From Pelagimonas sp050633425 (lineage in GTDB: Bacteria; Pseudomonadota; Alphaproteobacteria; Rhodobacterales; Rhodobacteraceae), in the NCBI RefSeq assembly GCF_050633425.1, contig NZ_JBOEGM010000016.1, positions 1-64,000 of the forward strand: a stretch of 64,000 nucleotides of DNA. The letters run 5' to 3'. Positions 9,900 through 18,278 of the stretch are shown here, piece after piece. The notes under the pieces were generated by a model, which was not told the origin of the DNA, did not search any database, and worked only from the letters and a program-made list of their open reading frames with translations. The stretch's first letter is position 1; every line of letters begins with the position of its first letter. The position numbers and the translations under genes are program-made.

Positions 9900-10199
9900 C
9901 TTGTCGGTTTTGCTCTCCAAGTTGGGGAAATTCGGCGCTTGGCTGTTTTACAATAAACCGCTGAGGACACCATTACCGTTAAGCCCTCGGCAAAACGAAG
10001 TGTCCCAAAGGTCGGCCAACATGAGTAACAGGCAGCCAAAACAAACCCAATATGCAGGCGGTGATGATGCACCTGTCAAGTGCGTGGAAGTGATGCACAA
10101 ACTGCGGGTTAGAAACGGTGGTCTAAGTGCAAAGAGCGGGAGAGCGGCTCAGATAGATACGGCGAAATGCGGCTCACGCCTTAACCCGCCTCAGGCCGC
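9900..10199. other. Intergenic stretch without a supported gene
   Basis: An open frame on the plus strand (9901-10203) has no family resemblance, no clear Shine-Dalgarno sequence and unlikely composition, so I do not call it. At the right end CTCAGGCCG / CGGCCTGAG (10190-10213) forms a perfect 9-bp inverted repeat across the stop codon of the CorB-like gene. It lacks a T-tract on the minus strand. Confidence 0.4.
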
Positions 10200-11531
10200 C
10201 TAGTCGGCCTGAGTGGATTTGCTGATCAAAGGGCGCATTTTGAGCAAAGTGATCCGGTTGTTTTCCCGTTCAACGACCTGGAAACGGAAGTTGTGAAAGG
10301 AAAACACCTGTCCAACGACCGGAATCATCTGGGCCTCGTGGATGACAAGACCAGCCACGGTGTTAGCCTCGTCGTCGGGCAAGGTCCAATCGGTGGCTCT
10401 GACGAAATCCCGGATCGTCATTGCGCCTTCAATCAGGTAATCGCCATCGTCGGCCTTGCGGATTTCTTGTTCGGCATCTGGATCGAACTCATCGGTGATC
10501 TCACCGACGATCTCTTCAAGGATGTCTTCCAGTGTTATGAGACCTTGCAACGATCCATATTCATCGACCACCAGCGCAAAATGTGTACGCCGGCGTAAAA
10601 ACTGTCGCATTTGGTCATCCAAGGACGAGGTGTCCGGAACAAAATAGGGGCGCATGGCGACGTCCGTTACCTTGAACCCTTTCAAGGCATCAGCCGCAGT
10701 TTCGGCCCCGTCCAAAAGGCTATACATCGCCCGAAGAAGGTCTTTGGCATGGATGACACCGATGATGTTTTCCGGGTCATCGCGGAAAACAGGCAGGCGG
10801 GTGTGACTGCTTTGAAGACATTGCTCCAGAATGTCTTGTGGGGCGTCATCGGCGTTGATCATTTCAATGCCGGACCTGTGCAACATGATTTCTTCGACGG
10901 TGCGTTCCGCCAAATCCAAGGCACCCAAAATACGATCGCGGTCTTCCTTTTCGACAACACCTTCGGAATGCCCCAACTGAAGAGCTCCGGCGATTTCCTC
11001 ACGCACAGCGAGAATGTGGCTGTCAGGATCGGTTTTAACCCCGAATAATCGCAAAACTCCGCGAACCAATAGCCGTACAGCAGACACCATTGGGGCGAAC
11101 ATCCGCACGACAATGCTGATCGGCCCGGCAACATTTGCAGCGGCCGTTTCGGGGTTGGTGATCGCGTAGGTTTTCGGCAGCACCTCGGCAAAGATCAGGA
11201 CCAACAAGGTCATCACCAAAGTCGCCAGCGCGACGCCGCTTTCGCCAAAGGCCCGCGTGAACAATGCCGTCGCCAGTGACGTGGCGAGAATATTCACCAG
11301 GTTATTGCCCAAAAGAACGGACCCGATGAGACGCTCATTGTCTTCGGTGATTTCAAGGGCCTTGGACGCCCCGAGCGACCCTTTGTCATGGGCAGCCCGC
11401 AGCTTGCCACGCGATGCAGCCGTCAGCGCCGTTTCGGAGCCGGAGAAAAAGGCGGACAGGGTCAAAAGTGCCAAAATTGACAAGGATGTGATCCAAAACG
11501 CGGAGTCAATTAGGCTGGTCTCGGCTTCCAT
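10200..11531 (-). CDS. CorB/CNNM-type membrane protein (DUF21, CBS pair, CorC_HlyC domain)
   Basis: A 443-residue protein of the hemolysin-like CNNM family, linked to magnesium (cobalt) transport or efflux. The N-terminal third has a DUF21 membrane domain with about four membrane segments and the motif FSGSETAL near residue 29. A CBS-domain pair follows (about 200-330, with SHTRLPVF and VVDEYG). The C-terminal CorC_HlyC domain holds DYLIEGAMTIRDF. Order and length match full-length alphaproteobacterial members. It stands alone and diverges from the metallophosphoesterase at 11602, with which it shares a 70-bp gap. Confidence 0.87.
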   Translation of the reverse strand: MEAETSLIDSAFWITSLSILALLTLSAFFSGSETALTAASRGKLRAAHDKGSLGASKALEITEDNERLIGSVLLGNNLVNILATSLATALFTRAFGESGVALATLVMTLLVLIFAEVLPKTYAITNPETAAANVAGPISIVVRMFAPMVSAVRLLVRGVLRLFGVKTDPDSHILAVREEIAGALQLGHSEGVVEKEDRDRILGALDLAERTVEEIMLHRSGIEMINADDAPQDILEQCLQSSHTRLPVFRDDPENIIGVIHAKDLLRAMYSLLDGAETAADALKGFKVTDVAMRPYFVPDTSSLDDQMRQFLRRRTHFALVVDEYGSLQGLITLEDILEEIVGEITDEFDPDAEQEIRKADDGDYLIEGAMTIRDFVRATDWTLPDDEANTVAGLVIHEAQMIPVVGQVFSFHNFRFQVVERENNRITLLKMRPLISKSTQAD

Positions 11532-11601
11532 ATGTATGGCTTTCCTCTAGAGTTACGCAGGTTATGGGGCCGGGGCGGCGCGCAATCAAGAGGAGCTAGC
11601 C

Positions 11602-12450
11602 ATGGATATGTTCTGCATTGAGCATCTTTTTGTTCATGACGGGCCAGTTTTGATTTTTGGCGGCCCATATTCCAATTTACAGGCGACACAGGCGATGCGC
11701 TCTGAGGCTGAGCGATTGGGCATTCCGCCACAGCGCTGCATTTGTACGGGGGATGTTGTGGCCTATTGCGGTCATCCTGCCGAAACTGTCGCAGAAATCC
11801 GGGATTGGGGCTGTGCTGTTGTCGCGGGAAATTGTGAGAAACAACTCGCGGCGCAGGCGCTTGACTGCGGATGCGGCTTTGAAGAGGGCACAGCCTGTGA
11901 TCGATTGTCAGCAGCCTGGTTTACCTTTGCCGGCAGCCGGTTAGACCAAGACGCGCGGGATTGGATGGCGTCTCTTCCGGATGCCGTGAGCTTTGGGCCC
12001 GACAACCGGGAGCGTTCCAGTTTGTGCATCCATGGCGGTTTTACCGATGTCAGTCGGTTTCTCTGGTCGACGTCTCCTCAAGCGGATTTTGACGAGGAGC
12101 TGAATGCGCTGATCGGCCTGGACCAAGGCACAAGCTGTGGAACGCGATTTGTGTTTTCCGGCCATAGTGGCATTCCTTTCGAACGCCAAATAGGAGATGT
12201 TCGCTGGGTCAACGCCGGTGTTATTGGCATGCCGCCAAATGACGGGGGGCGTGCAACGCGCTATGCGGTGTTTGACGCGGGAACAATCACATTTCACCGA
12301 CTAAGCTATGATGCACAGGCCGCTCGGGCACAGATGGAGAGGGTTGGTTTGATCCAAGGCTATCACCAAGGCCTCACATCAGGGTTTTGGCCATCTGAGG
12401 ATGTGCTCCCCTTGGAGCTGCGCAAACAACGTGCGGGATCCGAGGTTTAG
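11602..12450 (+). CDS. Calcineurin-like metallophosphoesterase with degenerate metal motifs
   Basis: A 282-residue protein with a strong Shine-Dalgarno sequence (AAGAGGAG) 10 nt upstream. The order of metallophosphoesterase motifs is recognisable: GGPYSNLQA in place of DxHxN, then CTGDVVAYC (GD), VAGNCE (GN[HC]E), IHGGF and FSGHSG in place of GHxH. Thus the first Asp-His pair and the last His of the usual two-metal centre are missing, while the central residues remain. It may bind one metal, use other ligands, or act in binding rather than hydrolysis. It converges on xerD with 30 bp between the stops. The substrate is unknown. Confidence 0.72.
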   Translation: MDMFCIEHLFVHDGPVLIFGGPYSNLQATQAMRSEAERLGIPPQRCICTGDVVAYCGHPAETVAEIRDWGCAVVAGNCEKQLAAQALDCGCGFEEGTACDRLSAAWFTFAGSRLDQDARDWMASLPDAVSFGPDNRERSSLCIHGGFTDVSRFLWSTSPQADFDEELNALIGLDQGTSCGTRFVFSGHSGIPFERQIGDVRWVNAGVIGMPPNDGGRATRYAVFDAGTITFHRLSYDAQAARAQMERVGLIQGYHQGLTSGFWPSEDVLPLELRKQRAGSEV

Positions 12451-12480
12451 CTATTGGTCAAAAGTCGTCCGAGGTCGGCG

Positions 12481-13407
12481 TTAGTCATCCGCCAGCGGGT
12501 GATGTTCCAAAACCAGCTCTTTGAGCCGCTCTTCCAGCACATGGGTATAAATCTCAGTGGTCGCCACATCTGCATGGCCCAAAAGCGTTTGAATGGCCCG
12601 TAAATCCGCGCCATTGGCGAGAAGATGGGTCGCAAAGGCATGGCGTAATGTATGCGGCGTGACCTTTTCAGGTGATACACCAGCTTCGAGCGCGAACTCT
12701 TTGATAAGCATGTAAAAAGCGTGACGCGTTAGATAGCCTGACTTGCCACGAGATGGGAAGAGAAAGGTCGAGGCAGCCTTGCCTTTTTCTTGCGCCAGAG
12801 CGTCTTGCGCATCCCGCGCCTGCAACCAGTCGGCCAAAGACTGCCGGGCGGGCGGCGAGAGCGGGACCATCCGTTCTTTGCCGCCTTTGCCGCGCACCAA
12901 AAGCATTCTGGGATCGCCCCGCGCTGCCGATACTGGCAAGGACACCAATTCTGTTACACGCATGCCTGTGGCATAGAGCACTTGCATCAAACAGGTGTTT
13001 CGAAGCCGATCTTGTTGCGTGCGGCCATGGTTGCTGGCAGCGTCCAAAAGCCTGTCAACTTCTTCGGTCGACAGTGTCTTGGGAAGACGTTTGTCGCGGC
13101 CCGGTCCGGTGATTTGCACAGCTGGGTTGTCTTTGCGCAGCCCTTCTTCAAAAGCGAACCGATACAGTTGTTTGATCGCCGAGAGGCGTCGGGCCCGCGT
13201 TGCACGCGACAGCCCCACAACATCGCAATGTACCAAATACCCTTCGATGTCAGAGCGCTCCGCCCCGGCAAAATCCTGGTCCTGCTCCGACAGCCAGGCG
13301 GCGACATGATCGAGATCGCGCTCATAGGCTGACAAAGTATTCGCCGCCGCCCCGCGTTCTGCCGCGATTGCTTCAAGGAAAACACTGATCCACCGGTTCG
13401 ACGTCAT
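12481..13407 (-). CDS. xerD: Tyrosine recombinase XerD
   Basis: A 308-residue site-specific recombinase that, with XerC, resolves chromosome dimers at dif. The N-terminal SAM-like core-binding domain covers about 1-100. The catalytic set is complete: R150 (TGMRVTEL), the beta-hairpin lysine in GKGGKER near 174, H252 and R255 (HTLRHAFATHLL), H278 (LLGHAD) and the nucleophile Y287 (TEIYTHV). Length and C-terminus match chromosomal XerD and not phage integrases. Its ATG overlaps the stop of the upstream secreted-protein gene (ATGA), so the two are translationally coupled. Chromosomal context beside aroK supports the housekeeping assignment. Confidence 0.93.
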   Translation of the reverse strand: MTSNRWISVFLEAIAAERGAAANTLSAYERDLDHVAAWLSEQDQDFAGAERSDIEGYLVHCDVVGLSRATRARRLSAIKQLYRFAFEEGLRKDNPAVQITGPGRDKRLPKTLSTEEVDRLLDAASNHGRTQQDRLRNTCLMQVLYATGMRVTELVSLPVSAARGDPRMLLVRGKGGKERMVPLSPPARQSLADWLQARDAQDALAQEKGKAASTFLFPSRGKSGYLTRHAFYMLIKEFALEAGVSPEKVTPHTLRHAFATHLLANGADLRAIQTLLGHADVATTEIYTHVLEERLKELVLEHHPLADD

Positions 13408-14897
13408 CTGCGTGCTCTTTCCGCATCTAAAATAACCAATTGCAATGCGGATCGACGAGCGGTGCTTTCAAGCCCCAGAGCCCTGAATGTGGCCAAGGCA
13501 TCGGTCAAATCCTGACCGTTCCCCTGTGCGCCGCTGGTAAAAAGAGACATAGCGCGCAAGATGACTTCGCCCAAACGGCCCTGTTCGACCTGTTCTTGCA
13601 GGGCGCGTGGAATCTGTGCCGCGCCGAACCCCAAAGCCACCGCTGCGACATGATCCAGATCTGGTAGATTGTCGGATTCCGGTGCCTCGCCGCGTGCAAT
13701 CGCGGTCAAGAAACGGGTTTCGACATCGTTTTGGGCCAATTGCACTGACAATTCTTCGAATTGGGGGGATAAAAAGACCGCACGTGTGGTGATGTCAGTG
13801 GCGCGGCCCGTCAGTTTGTATTTTGCAAGTTCAGCGGCAAATAATTCCGCAAAGGGGTCTAGTAATCGGGCGCTCCGCATTTGGGGCCAGACTTTTTCTA
13901 AGGCGCGCCCGATGGCGTCAGGTCTGCCGTTTGAGAGCTCTTGCTCAAAGTCCTGAAGGGCGCTGACGCGATCCCAGACACCTCCAGAAGCTGCGGCCCG
14001 ACGTTGGGTATACAAGCCAAGCAATTGATTTGCCGGGAGACTGCCTATGCGCGCCAGCCGTTCAGCGGCTTCGAGCTGAGCGCGCCAGCCATTGTCGCCC
14101 CCCAAGTCCAAAACCGAAAATTGTAATGGCAGCGGGGCTGTTGGCAAGGGTTCGCCCAAGGCCTCAAAGAGACGGAATTCCAACGGTGTTGGCCGGACAG
14201 GGGGCAGCAATGTCTGGCTGTCTTCGTGCAGTTCATGGTCCAAGAAACGGGCCAGCAAATCTGCGTTTCGGCTATCCAGTTCCCCCAGGGTTTCGGCGCT
14301 GCGCAGGATCAGGGCTGCGCGGTTCCAATCGCCGCCGCGGGCCGTGCAATAGATTCGCAGAGCAAAGTCGTTCGACAGACGGGGGCGCACCATCAAGGTT
14401 CGGCAGACCGGTTCAGGACGTCCGACCAATAGGTTTAAGTCGGCCCACCGCGAAAAGAGCTGTGGATCATCAACGCCGACAATATCAAGCATCGCCAAAG
14501 CTTCATCCACAGCACCATGATCCAGCAGCCAATCCAGACGAAGCCCCAAATGGGCAACTGAATTCGCGCCGGTTTGGGGCGGGTCTGCCTCGGCCAGCAT
14601 CAGCGTTCGCATCAGCCCGCGCAGTGCCGGAACAGGTTGCTCAACGGCACGGATCAGGTTTGACAGTGTTTTGGGATCAGACCCCAGCCACAAAGTGCCG
14701 GGAAGCCCGGTCTTGGAACTGGGAAGCAAACCAACCGCGCCTGGGCCTTGGGCCTGCAGCGGTGTCGATTCGATTTTTGGCGGCAGGGCGCTTTGCGCAA
14801 CGGGTGCGTTTTGGGCCGCCGGGCTGGATTGGCCTGCGGCAAATGTTGGCAGGACTGCCAGGGCCAGTTGCGCCCAAAGAATCGGTTTAATTTGCAT
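13404..14897 (-). CDS. Uncharacterised secreted/periplasmic protein upstream of xerD
   Basis: A 497-residue protein that starts MQIKPILWAQLALAVLPTFAAGQ, a clear Sec signal peptide, followed by an Ala/Pro/Gln-rich spacer. The rest is mostly alpha-helical with leucine- and alanine-rich segments reminiscent of helical repeats, but I recognise no named domain or active site. The ATG at 14897 was preferred over upstream in-frame codons because it gives the signal peptide and overlaps the stop of the preceding small membrane-protein gene by 11 nt. The same arrangement (this gene between aroK and xerD) is, from memory, usual in Rhodobacterales. The function is unknown; an envelope role is inferred. 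Confidence 0.75.
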   Translation of the reverse strand: MQIKPILWAQLALAVLPTFAAGQSSPAAQNAPVAQSALPPKIESTPLQAQGPGAVGLLPSSKTGLPGTLWLGSDPKTLSNLIRAVEQPVPALRGLMRTLMLAEADPPQTGANSVAHLGLRLDWLLDHGAVDEALAMLDIVGVDDPQLFSRWADLNLLVGRPEPVCRTLMVRPRLSNDFALRIYCTARGGDWNRAALILRSAETLGELDSRNADLLARFLDHELHEDSQTLLPPVRPTPLEFRLFEALGEPLPTAPLPLQFSVLDLGGDNGWRAQLEAAERLARIGSLPANQLLGLYTQRRAAASGGVWDRVSALQDFEQELSNGRPDAIGRALEKVWPQMRSARLLDPFAELFAAELAKYKLTGRATDITTRAVFLSPQFEELSVQLAQNDVETRFLTAIARGEAPESDNLPDLDHVAAVALGFGAAQIPRALQEQVEQGRLGEVILRAMSLFTSGAQGNGQDLTDALATFRALGLESTARRSALQLVILDAERARR

Positions 14898-15036
14898 CCA
14901 GCTCAACAGGTAAATGAATTTCTGTTTGTGGAGGGCTGAAATCTGCCCCAAAAAACGGGCCGATATAGGCATATGCCACCAGCGCCAAAGCGCCAAGCAG
15001 AGCCAATATAAACAGCCATTTCAAAATGCGCCCCAT
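14887..15036 (-). CDS. Small single-pass membrane protein (49 residues)
   Basis: MGRILKWLFILALLGALALV begins a 49-residue protein with one strong membrane helix (about residues 6-28) and a short acidic outer tail ending VELDAN. It is the first gene of a three-gene minus-strand group (this gene, the secreted protein, xerD) and its stop overlaps the next start. Longer upstream in-frame extensions would run into aroK antisense and look unlike protein, so I start at 15036. No function is known to me. Confidence 0.65.
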   Translation of the reverse strand: MGRILKWLFILALLGALALVAYAYIGPFFGADFSPPQTEIHLPVELDAN

Positions 15037-15134
15037 GCGGATGTTTTCCCTGCCACGTCGATTTTTCGAACTTATACCTAGCCTTTTTGGCGCGATCACG
15101 TCATTCACGCAACGAAATAACGAATGAGCGAGAG

Positions 15135-15707
15135 ATGGCCGAGGAGCAACCCCACAAAAGGGTGAAATTGCACAAGACTGTGGTTCTTGTTGGCATGATG
15201 GGGGCCGGCAAGACGGCGGTGGGTCGCACATTGGCGGCTCAGCTGGGTGTTGAGTTCCTCGATTCTGATCATGAAATCGAGGAAGCCGCGAATATGAGCA
15301 TCGCTGAAATATTCGCCCGCGACGGTGAGGCGTTTTTTCGGGACAAGGAAAGCCAGGTCATTGAACGTCTTTTGGCTGGAACACCTTGTGTGTTGTCGAC
15401 AGGTGGCGGGGCGTTTCTTGCGCAACGCAATCGTGAGGTTATAACCGAAAAAGGCGTTTCGATCTGGCTGGATGCTGATCTTGAGGTGTTGTGGGAACGT
15501 GTGCGCCACAGAAACACCCGTCCGCTTTTGCAGACCGAAGATCCAAAGGCGACATTGGCAGAGATTTTTAAAGCGCGGGTGCCGATCTATGCGACCGCAG
15601 ATTTGTCGGTTCGCTCCGTTGGGAGTGCCTCGCTTGAGGATATGGGGCGGAGTGTTCAGCAAGCGCTTTTGGACAAGCGCCCAGATGTTTTGGAGTCAGT
15701 GACATGA
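15135..15707 (+). CDS. aroK: Shikimate kinase
   Basis: A 190-residue P-loop kinase that phosphorylates shikimate to shikimate-3-phosphate with ATP, step five of chorismate synthesis. The Walker A loop is GMMGAGKT (residues 20-27). The DSDHEIE segment (shikimate binding and Mg), STGGGAF and RNTRPLL lid arginines are all present. I chose the ATG at 15135 over a TTG at 15087 because it gives the usual length and is preceded by GCGAGAG. The stop overlaps the aroB start as ATGA, so the two are coupled. A divergent promoter region separates it from the small membrane-protein gene. Confidence 0.93.
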   Translation: MAEEQPHKRVKLHKTVVLVGMMGAGKTAVGRTLAAQLGVEFLDSDHEIEEAANMSIAEIFARDGEAFFRDKESQVIERLLAGTPCVLSTGGGAFLAQRNREVITEKGVSIWLDADLEVLWERVRHRNTRPLLQTEDPKATLAEIFKARVPIYATADLSVRSVGSASLEDMGRSVQQALLDKRPDVLESVT

Positions 15708-16810
15708 TTGAGGTTGTGGACGTCCCCCTTGAGGGCCGCGAATACGAAGTGCGGATCGGGCAGGGGCTTGTCACCCAAGCGGGCGCGCATATTGCGCCAC
15801 TGCTGAAACGGCCGCGCGTGGCTATTGTCAGCGACGAAAACGTGGCGGCGCTTCACCTCAAAACGTTGACGGATGCCTTGGAGGCGCAAGGGATCGAGCA
15901 TGTGTCGATGAGCCTGCCAGCTGGCGAGGCCACCAAAAGCTGGACGCATTTTACCCGTACGGTTGAGTGGCTCTTGGAACAAAAAGTTGAGCGGCGCGAT
16001 GTGGTTATCGCTTTTGGCGGTGGTGTGATCGGAGACTTGGTCGGCTTTGCAGCGGCCGTCCTGCGTCGCGGTGTGCGGTTTGTGCAAATTCCAACATCGC
16101 TGTTGGCTCAGGTCGACAGCTCGGTTGGGGGCAAAACCGGCATAAACGCCCCGCAAGGCAAGAACCTGATAGGGGCGTTTCATCAACCGTCTTTGGTTTT
16201 GGCCGATATTGATGTGCTTGGAACCTTGACCAAGCGCGACTATCTGGCTGGCTATGGCGAGGTTGCCAAATATGGTTTGCTTGGGGACGCCGGTTTTTTC
16301 GAATGGCTCGAAGAAAACGGTCAACGGGCTGCTGATGGCGACGTCGCGGCGCGTATTCATGCGGTCAAACGATCTGTGGAAATGAAGGCTGAAATTGTTC
16401 TGCGCGATGAGACCGAGCAGGGCGACCGCGCTTTGCTCAATTTGGGCCACACATTTTGCCATGCCTTAGAAGCCGCTACGGGGTTTTCGGATCGGCTTTT
16501 GCATGGTGAAGGTGTCGCGATCGGCTGCGCTTTGGCGTTTGAGCTCTCGTCGCGGCTGGGGCTGTGCAGCCAAGAGGACCCGAGCCGGGTGCGTATGCAT
16601 CTCAAAGCGATGGGTATGAAATGTGACCTGTCTGATATTCCGGGCGACTTGCCATCGGCTGATGTCTTGCTCGACCTGATGGGGCAGGACAAAAAAGTTG
16701 TTGATGGTCAGTTGCGGTTTATCTTGGCCCGCGGCATCGGAGACAGTTTTGTGACTTCAGATGTGCCATCGGACAAGGTTCTGACCCTACTCAAAGACCA
16801 GCTTATTTAA
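15704..16810 (+). CDS. aroB: 3-dehydroquinate synthase
   Basis: A 368-residue NAD- and zinc-dependent enzyme that turns DAHP into 3-dehydroquinate, step two of the shikimate pathway. Visible motifs are the NAD-binding GGGVIGDLVGF, PTSLLAQVDSSVGGKTGIN with the catalytic lysine and asparagine, and the zinc-site segments GYGEVAKYG, NLGHTFCHALE and LLHGEGVAIG. The length is normal for the family. It is coupled to aroK by a 4-nt overlap and ends at a strong bidirectional terminator shared with ssb. Confidence 0.95.
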   Translation: MIEVVDVPLEGREYEVRIGQGLVTQAGAHIAPLLKRPRVAIVSDENVAALHLKTLTDALEAQGIEHVSMSLPAGEATKSWTHFTRTVEWLLEQKVERRDVVIAFGGGVIGDLVGFAAAVLRRGVRFVQIPTSLLAQVDSSVGGKTGINAPQGKNLIGAFHQPSLVLADIDVLGTLTKRDYLAGYGEVAKYGLLGDAGFFEWLEENGQRAADGDVAARIHAVKRSVEMKAEIVLRDETEQGDRALLNLGHTFCHALEAATGFSDRLLHGEGVAIGCALAFELSSRLGLCSQEDPSRVRMHLKAMGMKCDLSDIPGDLPSADVLLDLMGQDKKVVDGQLRFILARGIGDSFVTSDVPSDKVLTLLKDQLI

Positions 16811-16847
16811 CTGTCTTTTGGCTCCGTTTTAGGGACTGTCGAAAGAG

Positions 16848-16880
16848 CAAAGGCCGGCGATTACGCCGGCCTTTGTTTTT
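16848..16880. terminator. Bidirectional terminator between aroB and ssb
   Basis: A perfect 12-bp stem (CAAAGGCCGGCG / CGCCGGCCTTTG) with an ATTA loop, followed by TTTTT on the plus strand. On the minus strand it lies just after the ssb stop, so it serves both converging genes. Confidence 0.9.
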
Positions 16881-17412
16881 AGAATGGAATTTCGTCGTCG
16901 ATGTCGCGGGCTGGTGGGCGCGATTGGCCTTGTCCACCGCCGCCTCCGCCGCCGCTTGGGCCACCGCCGTAACCGGGATCGTCATAGCCGCCATCGCTTG
17001 GGCCGCCATAGCCGCCGCCACCTTGACCGCCACCACCGTATCCGCCGCCGCCATCGCCACCGCGCGGATCAAGCATCACGAGCGTGCCGCCAAACCCTTG
17101 AAGGACAACTTCGGTTGAATAGCGATCTTGACCGGACTGGTCTTGCCATTTGCGCGTCTGCAACTGGCCTTCGATATACACCTTGGAGCCTTTGCGCAGG
17201 TATTGTTCGGCGACCCGTACCAGACCTTCTTGGAAAATCGCCACCGAATGCCATTCGGTTTTCTCGCGGCGTTCGCCAGTGCTGCGGTCTTTCCAATTCT
17301 CAGAGGTGGCAATGCGCAGGTTACAGACCTTGCCGCCGTTTTGAAAACTGCGGACCTCGGGATCACGTCCCAGATTTCCCACCAGGATCACCTTGTTCAC
17401 GGAACCGGCCAT
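16879..17412 (-). CDS. ssb: Single-stranded DNA-binding protein
   Basis: A 177-residue SSB. The OB-fold occupies residues 1-115 (starting MAGSVNKVILVGNLGRDPEV) with the usual aromatic stacking residues (W in SENWKD and EKTEWHSV, F in VAIFQEGL). A glycine-rich flexible linker follows, and the acidic tip DIDDEIPF ends in the conserved partner-binding peptide. It protects ssDNA in replication, recombination and repair. The ATG at 17412 has GGAGAG directly upstream; the longer open frame has no such support. A perfect palindrome lies 30-49 nt upstream of the start. Confidence 0.95.
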   Translation of the reverse strand: MAGSVNKVILVGNLGRDPEVRSFQNGGKVCNLRIATSENWKDRSTGERREKTEWHSVAIFQEGLVRVAEQYLRKGSKVYIEGQLQTRKWQDQSGQDRYSTEVVLQGFGGTLVMLDPRGGDGGGGYGGGGQGGGGYGGPSDGGYDDPGYGGGPSGGGGGGGQGQSRPPARDIDDEIPF

Positions 17413-17441
17413 ACTCTCTCCTTGCGCTTTTGTGCGAATCT

Positions 17442-17461
17442 TTCGGCAAATGTTTGCCGAA
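17442..17461. promoter_or_regulatory. Perfect palindrome between ssb and the lytic transglycosylase gene
   Basis: TTCGGCAAA and TTTGCCGAA face each other with a 2-nt spacer in the divergent intergenic region. The site is 30 nt upstream of the ssb start and about 110 nt upstream of the transglycosylase start, a suitable place for a repressor. It does not match the GTTC-N7-GTTC LexA site known from Rhodobacter. Confidence 0.45.
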
Positions 17462-17570
17462 CCTATACCAGCGGTGGGGCGGAAACAAAGGGGGGGAAGA
17501 CGAGACCCTAGCGGAAACTCAAAATTCACGTATATTGCCCGCAATGAAAATGGTGGACGGGTGGCCTATC

Positions 17571-18212
17571 ATGTTGCGATTACAGGCTAGCGTTAGAACA
17601 ACGCGGCAATTTGGTATTGGGTTTGGCTTGGTTTTGGGCCTTGCCGGGCAGGCGGCGTTGGCCGATGTTTTGTCAACCAAGAGTCGGGCGCGTCTTTTCT
17701 CGAGCCAGACAAGCGTTCTCGATGACCGGGCCTCGCAGCAATATAATAACTCGGTTCGGCTCAAGCCGAAATCTGTCGTGACGCCCACCAAATACGGCGC
17801 TCTACCGGCTGGCCCCGAAGGCGCGGTTCCAAAATATCGTGGCGGATACAACGGCCCCTACGCGGTTATGGCGCGCGAAGCCGCGCGGCGTCATGGCATT
17901 CCAGAAGACCTGTTCTTGCGTTTGGTAAAACAAGAATCAAATTTTAACCCCAATGCGCTCTCGCATGCGGGTGCCATTGGGTTGGCGCAATTGATGCCTG
18001 GGACCGCAAAATCGCTGGGTGTTGATCCCAAAGACCCCAAACAAAACCTTGACGGTGGCGCCCGCTATCTCAAGACGCAGTATAAGAAATTTAAGTCCTG
18101 GCGATTGGCCTTGGCCGCCTATAACGCCGGACCTGGTGCTGTGATCAAACATGGCGGTGTTCCGCCGTACCGGGAAACCAAAAACTACGTCAAAAAGATC
18201 TGGGGCAGTTGA
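17571..18212 (+). CDS. Periplasmic lytic transglycosylase (SLT domain)
   Basis: A 213-residue protein with a signal peptide (MLRLQASVRTTRQFGIGFGL, then VLGLAGQAALA) and a C-terminal transglycosylase SLT domain (about 95-205). The catalytic glutamate is E122 in LVKQESNFNP, followed by the hallmark GAIGLAQLMPGTA and LALAAYNAGPGAV. It cleaves peptidoglycan glycan strands to 1,6-anhydro products. The ATG at 17571 gives the cleanest signal peptide; ATGs at 17544 and 17550 are in frame but have no better ribosome-binding site. Frames reaching further upstream only shadow ssb. It is a single gene. Confidence 0.86.
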   Translation: MLRLQASVRTTRQFGIGFGLVLGLAGQAALADVLSTKSRARLFSSQTSVLDDRASQQYNNSVRLKPKSVVTPTKYGALPAGPEGAVPKYRGGYNGPYAVMAREAARRHGIPEDLFLRLVKQESNFNPNALSHAGAIGLAQLMPGTAKSLGVDPKDPKQNLDGGARYLKTQYKKFKSWRLALAAYNAGPGAVIKHGGVPPYRETKNYVKKIWGS

Positions 18213-18278
18213 GCCTTTAGGCGATATTATCTGTTTTGTGTAACCGTGTGACCTGTTGTGTAACACGCGGATTTGGCC

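Noticed and set aside
9901..10203. 100-codon plus-strand frame between the flavoenzyme and CorB-like genes
   Set aside because: No Shine-Dalgarno sequence at useful distance, no resemblance to known proteins, and it spans a candidate operator and a stop-codon palindrome of the neighbouring gene.
15656..16462. 268-codon minus-strand frame inside aroB
   Set aside because: Antisense shadow of a clear 3-dehydroquinate synthase gene.
16884..17543. N-terminal extension of the lytic transglycosylase across ssb
   Set aside because: The frame upstream of 17544 is antisense to ssb and would bury the signal peptide.
17413..17570. LexA box upstream of ssb
   Set aside because: I looked for GTTC-N7-GTTC and its complement and found no match; only the unrelated palindrome is present.
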